Below, one piece after another: positions 60,677 through 64,000 of a stretch of DNA of 64,000 bases; position 1 is the stretch's first letter; the number at the start of each line of letters is the position of its first letter. The notes under the pieces were generated by a model. The model was not told where the DNA came from, did no database searches, and saw only the letters and a list, made by a program, of their open reading frames with translations. The translations under genes and the position numbers were made by a program. This DNA comes from CAYRXM01 sp964449465 (GTDB lineage: Bacteria; Chloroflexota; Anaerolineae; JAFGEY01), in assembly GCA_964449465.1 (NCBI GenBank), contig CAYVBK010000010.1, positions 1 through 64,000 on the forward strand. The letters run 5' to 3'.

Positions 60677-62185
60677 ATGAAACAACGCACACTTGTGGTC
60701 CTGATAGTCATTCTCGTTATCACGGCCGCCACCATCTGGATCGCTTTGCCCGGCAACCCAGGCATTCACATCCACATGTGGGGGATCAACTATGACCGTG
60801 ATATTCGTATCGTTCAAGGGTTGGATCTGCAAGGCGGTATCCAGGTCTTGCTGCAAGCCGATCTGCCCGCCGGCAGCGAGGTCAAAGCCGACGCAATGGA
60901 AACAGCACGGCGGATCATTGAAAACCGCGTCAACGGCCTGGGCATTGCCGAGCCGCTGGTGCAGCTTCAAGGCACGCAGCGCATCATTGTCGAGTTGCCA
61001 GGCGTAGACAATGAAGAACAGGCTCTGGCCACCATCCGTCAGACCGGTTTGATGGAGTTTATTGACGCCGGTAGCACATTCATCGAACCCGGCACGGTGG
61101 TGCAGACCGATTATGTGCCAGGGCAGCCTTTGAGCCAGGAATTGTCCGGCACGCCGGTGATCACCAACGGCCAGACCATCTATCGCACGGTGATGACCGG
61201 CAGTGCGCTGAAGAATGCCTGGCAACAGGGCGATAGCTCGAAAGGCTATATGACTTATCAGATCGGCTTTGAGCTGCAACCCGAATGGGCCAAGTTCTTT
61301 GCCGATTATACCGGGGCCAATACCGGCAAATTTTTGGCTATCGTGCTGGACAAGGTGGTGATCTCGTGTCCGCGCATCGAAACCCGCATCCCCGACGGCT
61401 CTGGCAGCATCACCGGCGATTTTACTCGCGATTCAGCCGAAGCCCTGGCCATACAACTCCGCTATGGTTCTCTGCCCATCCCCTTGCGCGTCGAAAGCAA
61501 TCAAAAGATCGGCCCGTCGCTGGGGCGGCAGTCGGTAGACCAGAGCATCAAGGCCGGCGTTGTCGGGCTGGGCGCGGTTTTGCTGTTTATGCTGGTCTAC
61601 TATCGTTTGCCTGGCCTGCTGGCCGACCTGTCGTTGATCGTCTATGGCCTTTTGAACCTGTCGGTGTTCAAAATGGGCAGCGCGTTCATGATCATCCTGT
61701 CCATCGCTCTGCTGGTCATTTACCTGATCGAGCGGCGGGAACACTGGCTGTTGGGAATGAGTATTGCCCTGTTTGTGATTGCCGTGCTGCTCAACTTTCA
61801 GGCCGTCACCCTGACCCTGCCCGGCATTGCCGGTTTCTTGCTCTCGTCCGGCATGGCCGTAGATGCCAACATTTTGATTTTTGAGCGGATCAAAGAAGAG
61901 ATGCGCGCCGGCCGCCCCCTGATAGCTGCCCTCAATTCGGGCTTTGACCGCGCCTGGACCTCCATTTGGGACTCGCAGGTCTCTACTCTGATCATCTGTG
62001 TGATCCTCTATCTCTTTGGCAGCAATTTTGGAGCCAGCATCGTCAAGGGCTTTGCCATCACCCTCGCCATCGGTACGCTGCTCAACCTGTTCACGGCCAT
62101 CACCGTCACCCGCACGCTGATGAGCGCGGTGTTTGAAACCAACGAGCAAGCCGTCGCCGAAAAGAAATGGCTCTTGGGTATTTAG
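60677..62185 (+). CDS. secD: Protein translocase subunit SecD
   Basis: A 502-residue membrane protein that, with SecF, uses the proton-motive force to pull exported proteins across the membrane. One helix is near the N-terminus, followed by GLDLQGGIQVLLQ and the periplasmic-side P1 domain, then the conserved block (GLGAVLLFMLVYYRLPGLLAD; AGFLLSSGMAVDANILIFER). The ATG at 60677 follows GGGAGG. Between the last helices a stretch of about 40 mostly hydrophobic residues (KMGSAFMIILSIALLV and following) looks like an insertion compared with the usual six-helix core. Confidence 0.96.
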   Translation: MKQRTLVVLIVILVITAATIWIALPGNPGIHIHMWGINYDRDIRIVQGLDLQGGIQVLLQADLPAGSEVKADAMETARRIIENRVNGLGIAEPLVQLQGTQRIIVELPGVDNEEQALATIRQTGLMEFIDAGSTFIEPGTVVQTDYVPGQPLSQELSGTPVITNGQTIYRTVMTGSALKNAWQQGDSSKGYMTYQIGFELQPEWAKFFADYTGANTGKFLAIVLDKVVISCPRIETRIPDGSGSITGDFTRDSAEALAIQLRYGSLPIPLRVESNQKIGPSLGRQSVDQSIKAGVVGLGAVLLFMLVYYRLPGLLADLSLIVYGLLNLSVFKMGSAFMIILSIALLVIYLIERREHWLLGMSIALFVIAVLLNFQAVTLTLPGIAGFLLSSGMAVDANILIFERIKEEMRAGRPLIAALNSGFDRAWTSIWDSQVSTLIICVILYLFGSNFGASIVKGFAITLAIGTLLNLFTAITVTRTLMSAVFETNEQAVAEKKWLLGI

Positions 62186-62194
62186 GAGAAGGAA

Positions 62195-63118
62195 ATGTTT
62201 GACATTGTAGGGAAACGCAAGTGGTTCTTTATTCTATCCGGCCTCTTGATCCTGGCCGGCATTGGGGCCATGATCTTTTCGTTCATCCAATTCGGCTCGC
62301 CTTTGCGCATCGGGGTAGATTTTACCGGTGGCAGCCGCTTTGTGGTGCATTTCACCCAAACCGCCGAAGAAGATGCTATCCGACAGGTGTTTCGTCAGCG
62401 AGACCTGGATGCCATGATCCAGCAGTTGGGCGACCCGGCCGACAATGTATGGCAGATTCGCACGGCGTTTGTAGACCCCGATGAGGTGCAATTGTTGCTG
62501 GACGAGATGGACGAGCAGGTGGCACCGCTGGATCGCGAAAGCACCCGCTATGATACGGTGGCGCCGTCGGTGGGCGGCGAGGTGACGCGGGCGGCGGCGG
62601 TGGCGGTCATCGTGGCTTCGTCCATTGTCTTGCTGTTCATCTGGTATTCGTTTCGCCGCGTGCCGCACGCTTTTCGTTATGGCGCCAGCGCCATCGCTGG
62701 CATGTTGCACAATCTGCTGATTGCCACCGGCTTTTTTGCTGTTATGGGGCTGGTGCGCGGCTGGGAAGTGGATGCCCTCTTTTTGACGGCCATCCTGACG
62801 GTGGTGGGCTTTTCGGTGCAGGATACCATCGTTGTGTTTGACCGCATCCGCGAAAACTCGCGCAAACGCCGCGAGCCGTTTGACACACTGGTCAATCGCA
62901 GCATTTTGGAAGTCATTCAGCGTTCGTTGACCACACAGCTTAACGCTATGTTTGTCATGACCGCCATCTTGCTGTTTGGCGGGGCGTCGCTGGAAAAGTT
63001 TATCGCCACCTGGCTGGTAGGCATGGTCAGCGGCACCTATTCTTCGATTTGCATCGCCGTGCCGTTGCTGGTGGTGTGGGAAAATGCCGCTCAAAAGCGC
63101 GCTCAAGCGGCAGCCTGA
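62195..63118 (+). CDS. secF: Protein translocase subunit SecF
   Basis: A 307-residue partner of SecD. It has RIGVDFTGGSRFVVHF near the start, VGGEVTRAAAVAVIVAS, and AILTVVGFSVQDTIVVFDRIRE, all diagnostic. It begins 9 nt after secD with AGGAGAAGG upstream. It ends just before a strong terminator, so secD-secF form a two-gene operon. Confidence 0.97.
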   Translation: MFDIVGKRKWFFILSGLLILAGIGAMIFSFIQFGSPLRIGVDFTGGSRFVVHFTQTAEEDAIRQVFRQRDLDAMIQQLGDPADNVWQIRTAFVDPDEVQLLLDEMDEQVAPLDRESTRYDTVAPSVGGEVTRAAAVAVIVASSIVLLFIWYSFRRVPHAFRYGASAIAGMLHNLLIATGFFAVMGLVRGWEVDALFLTAILTVVGFSVQDTIVVFDRIRENSRKRREPFDTLVNRSILEVIQRSLTTQLNAMFVMTAILLFGGASLEKFIATWLVGMVSGTYSSICIAVPLLVVWENAAQKRAQAAA

Positions 63119-63154
63119 GCGTTTTGACAAACCCATCAATCCAGAGTATAAACA

Positions 63155-63188
63155 TCAAAAACCCGTTTCTTGCAGAACGGGTTTTTGA
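63155..63188 (+). terminator. Terminator of secDF
   Basis: tcaaaaacccgtt (63155-63167) and aacgggtttttga (63176-63188) form a perfect 13-bp stem with an 8-nt loop. Confidence 0.85.
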
Positions 63189-63203
63189 TTTGGGGAGGCC
63201 AAA

Positions 63204-64000
63204 ATGGGAACGATCCTGGTTCGCTATGTGGGCGAGATCGGTATCAAGGGCAAAAACCGCGCCCTGTTTGTCAAACAACTGCGCCGCAATGTGCGGGCGG
63301 CCCTGCGCCGGGCCTGCAGTCACGATATAGAGGTTCGGCAGGTGTGGAGCGAAGGCCAGCGGTTAATCGTCGAGGTGGACGATGCCGATATGTCGGCGGC
63401 GTTGGATGTCTTGCAGACTGTTTTTGGCGTTGCCTCGCTCAGCCCGGCCAGCCGGGTGGCTTCTGACCTGGAGGCGATGCGCGAGCAGGCATTGGCCCTG
63501 GCCCGCCAGGCCGATTTGCGTCCGCCGGCCACATTTTGCGTGCGCGCCCGTCGCGCCGACAAGACCTTTCCGCTCCAGTCGCCGCAGATCAATCAAGAGG
63601 TAGGCGGCGCGGTTTACGAGGCCACCGGGGCGCGAGTAGACCTGTCGGGGGTTGCCGATCTGACCATCGGCATCGAGGTGCGCGAAGAAGGAACGTTGGT
63701 GTACGGTCAGGTGGTGGACGGGCCGGGCGGTATGCCGCTCAATACGCAGGGGCGGGTGTTTGCTCTGCTTTCAGGCGGCATTGATTCACCGGCGGCGGCC
63801 TGGCTGATGATGCGACGCGGCTGCGGGGTCATTCCGCTGCATTTTGTGCAAAGCGAGACAGAAAAGGACAAGGTTCTGGCGCACTGCCGCACGTTGAGCC
63901 GCTGGGCGCATGGCTGGGAGATCAAGCCGGTGTGGGTGGATCATCGCCAACTGATGGCGCCGATTGTGGAGCGGCTGTATCAATTGGGCGAAGAGCGGTG
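63204..64000 (+). CDS. thiI: tRNA 4-thiouridine synthetase ThiI (5' part, runs off the window)
   Basis: An open frame of 265 codons continuing past the window end. It begins TILVRYVGEIGIKGKNR, followed by the NFLD/THUMP RNA-binding region (about 1-165). The PP-loop ATP pyrophosphatase motif starts at S190 (LLSGGIDSPAAAW), and the HFVQSETEKDK loop follows. ThiI transfers sulfur to U8 of tRNA and often to ThiS. GGGGAGG precedes the ATG. The C-terminus, and whether a rhodanese domain is present, cannot be seen. It has its own start region after the secDF terminator. Confidence 0.93.
   Translation, partial: MGTILVRYVGEIGIKGKNRALFVKQLRRNVRAALRRACSHDIEVRQVWSEGQRLIVEVDDADMSAALDVLQTVFGVASLSPASRVASDLEAMREQALALARQADLRPPATFCVRARRADKTFPLQSPQINQEVGGAVYEATGARVDLSGVADLTIGIEVREEGTLVYGQVVDGPGGMPLNTQGRVFALLSGGIDSPAAAWLMMRRGCGVIPLHFVQSETEKDKVLAHCRTLSRWAHGWEIKPVWVDHRQLMAPIVERLYQLGEER

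Overview
The window looks like chromosome of an anaerobic or facultative member of the Chloroflexota, most likely an Anaerolineae-type organism. This is inference from gene content and style: a Thr/Pro/Ala-rich (TPTATP-type) linker in an anchored exported protein, kaiBC without kaiA, a K+-independent pyrophosphatase, Rex, a group C [FeFe]-hydrogenase and a selenocysteine formate dehydrogenase, with moderately high GC. No rRNA, tRNA, CRISPR array, transposase or prophage was recognised.

Region 1 (about 0.25-9.3 kb, + strand) is a carbohydrate and glycan cluster: two xylose-isomerase-like TIM-barrel enzymes, three Gfo/Idh/MocA dehydrogenases, a class V aminotransferase, a nitroreductase, a GH33-type sialidase without a signal peptide, and an anaerobic sulfatase-maturase-like radical SAM enzyme. 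Region 2 (9.6-20.3 kb) is housekeeping: an H+-pumping pyrophosphatase, dTDP-glucose dehydratase, a receiver-GAF regulator, valS behind a complete T-box leader, msrB and a GT39-type membrane glycosyltransferase. About 100-bp related repeats in opposite orientation lie at 1-144 and 17461-17581.

Region 3 (20.3-32.3 kb, - strand) is the most striking block. It runs from rex (with a consensus promoter and a Rex-like half operator) through a NuoF-C/GltD fusion, a formate dehydrogenase alpha chain, a TauE-like transporter, a thioredoxin-fold [2Fe-2S] protein, a sensory-type (group C) [FeFe]-hydrogenase with a PAS domain, a SpoIIE/PP2C phosphatase, an ECF-S-like membrane protein, a NUDIX hydrolase and NamZ. 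The formate dehydrogenase gene is interrupted by an in-frame TGA at 28469-28471, at the canonical selenocysteine position. A near-ideal bacterial SECIS hairpin (GGTCT loop) follows, so what looks like two ORFs is one selenoprotein gene. Formate oxidation, NAD(P) redox sensing and H2 sensing thus appear to be wired together.

Region 4 (32.3-44.5 kb, - strand) carries a queuosine-precursor transporter, an acyl-CoA dehydrogenase/ETF operon whose EtfA has a ferredoxin domain and in which a decayed DNA methyltransferase fragment separates etfB from etfA, a SERCA-like P-type ATPase, a DUF211 protein and three tandem M42 peptidases. Region 5 (44.6-51 kb, - strand) has a Thr/Pro-rich anchored protein with a 24-bp minisatellite, a heterodimeric ABC exporter under a MarR repressor with a palindromic operator over its -10 box, and a glycoside-hydrolase-like protein.

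Region 6 (51-59.1 kb, + strand) is a signalling island: a NarL-type kinase/regulator pair, then a tightly overlapping set of lone receiver, small CxxC protein, MEDS-GAF sensor, kaiB, kaiC and an HWE/HisKA_2-type kinase. KaiC keeps both Walker motifs, both Glu-Glu pairs and the Ser-Thr autophosphorylation dyad but has a short C-terminal tail, in keeping with the absence of kaiA. Region 7 (59.1-64 kb) holds an MFS transporter, secD-secF and the 5' part of thiI, which runs off the window.
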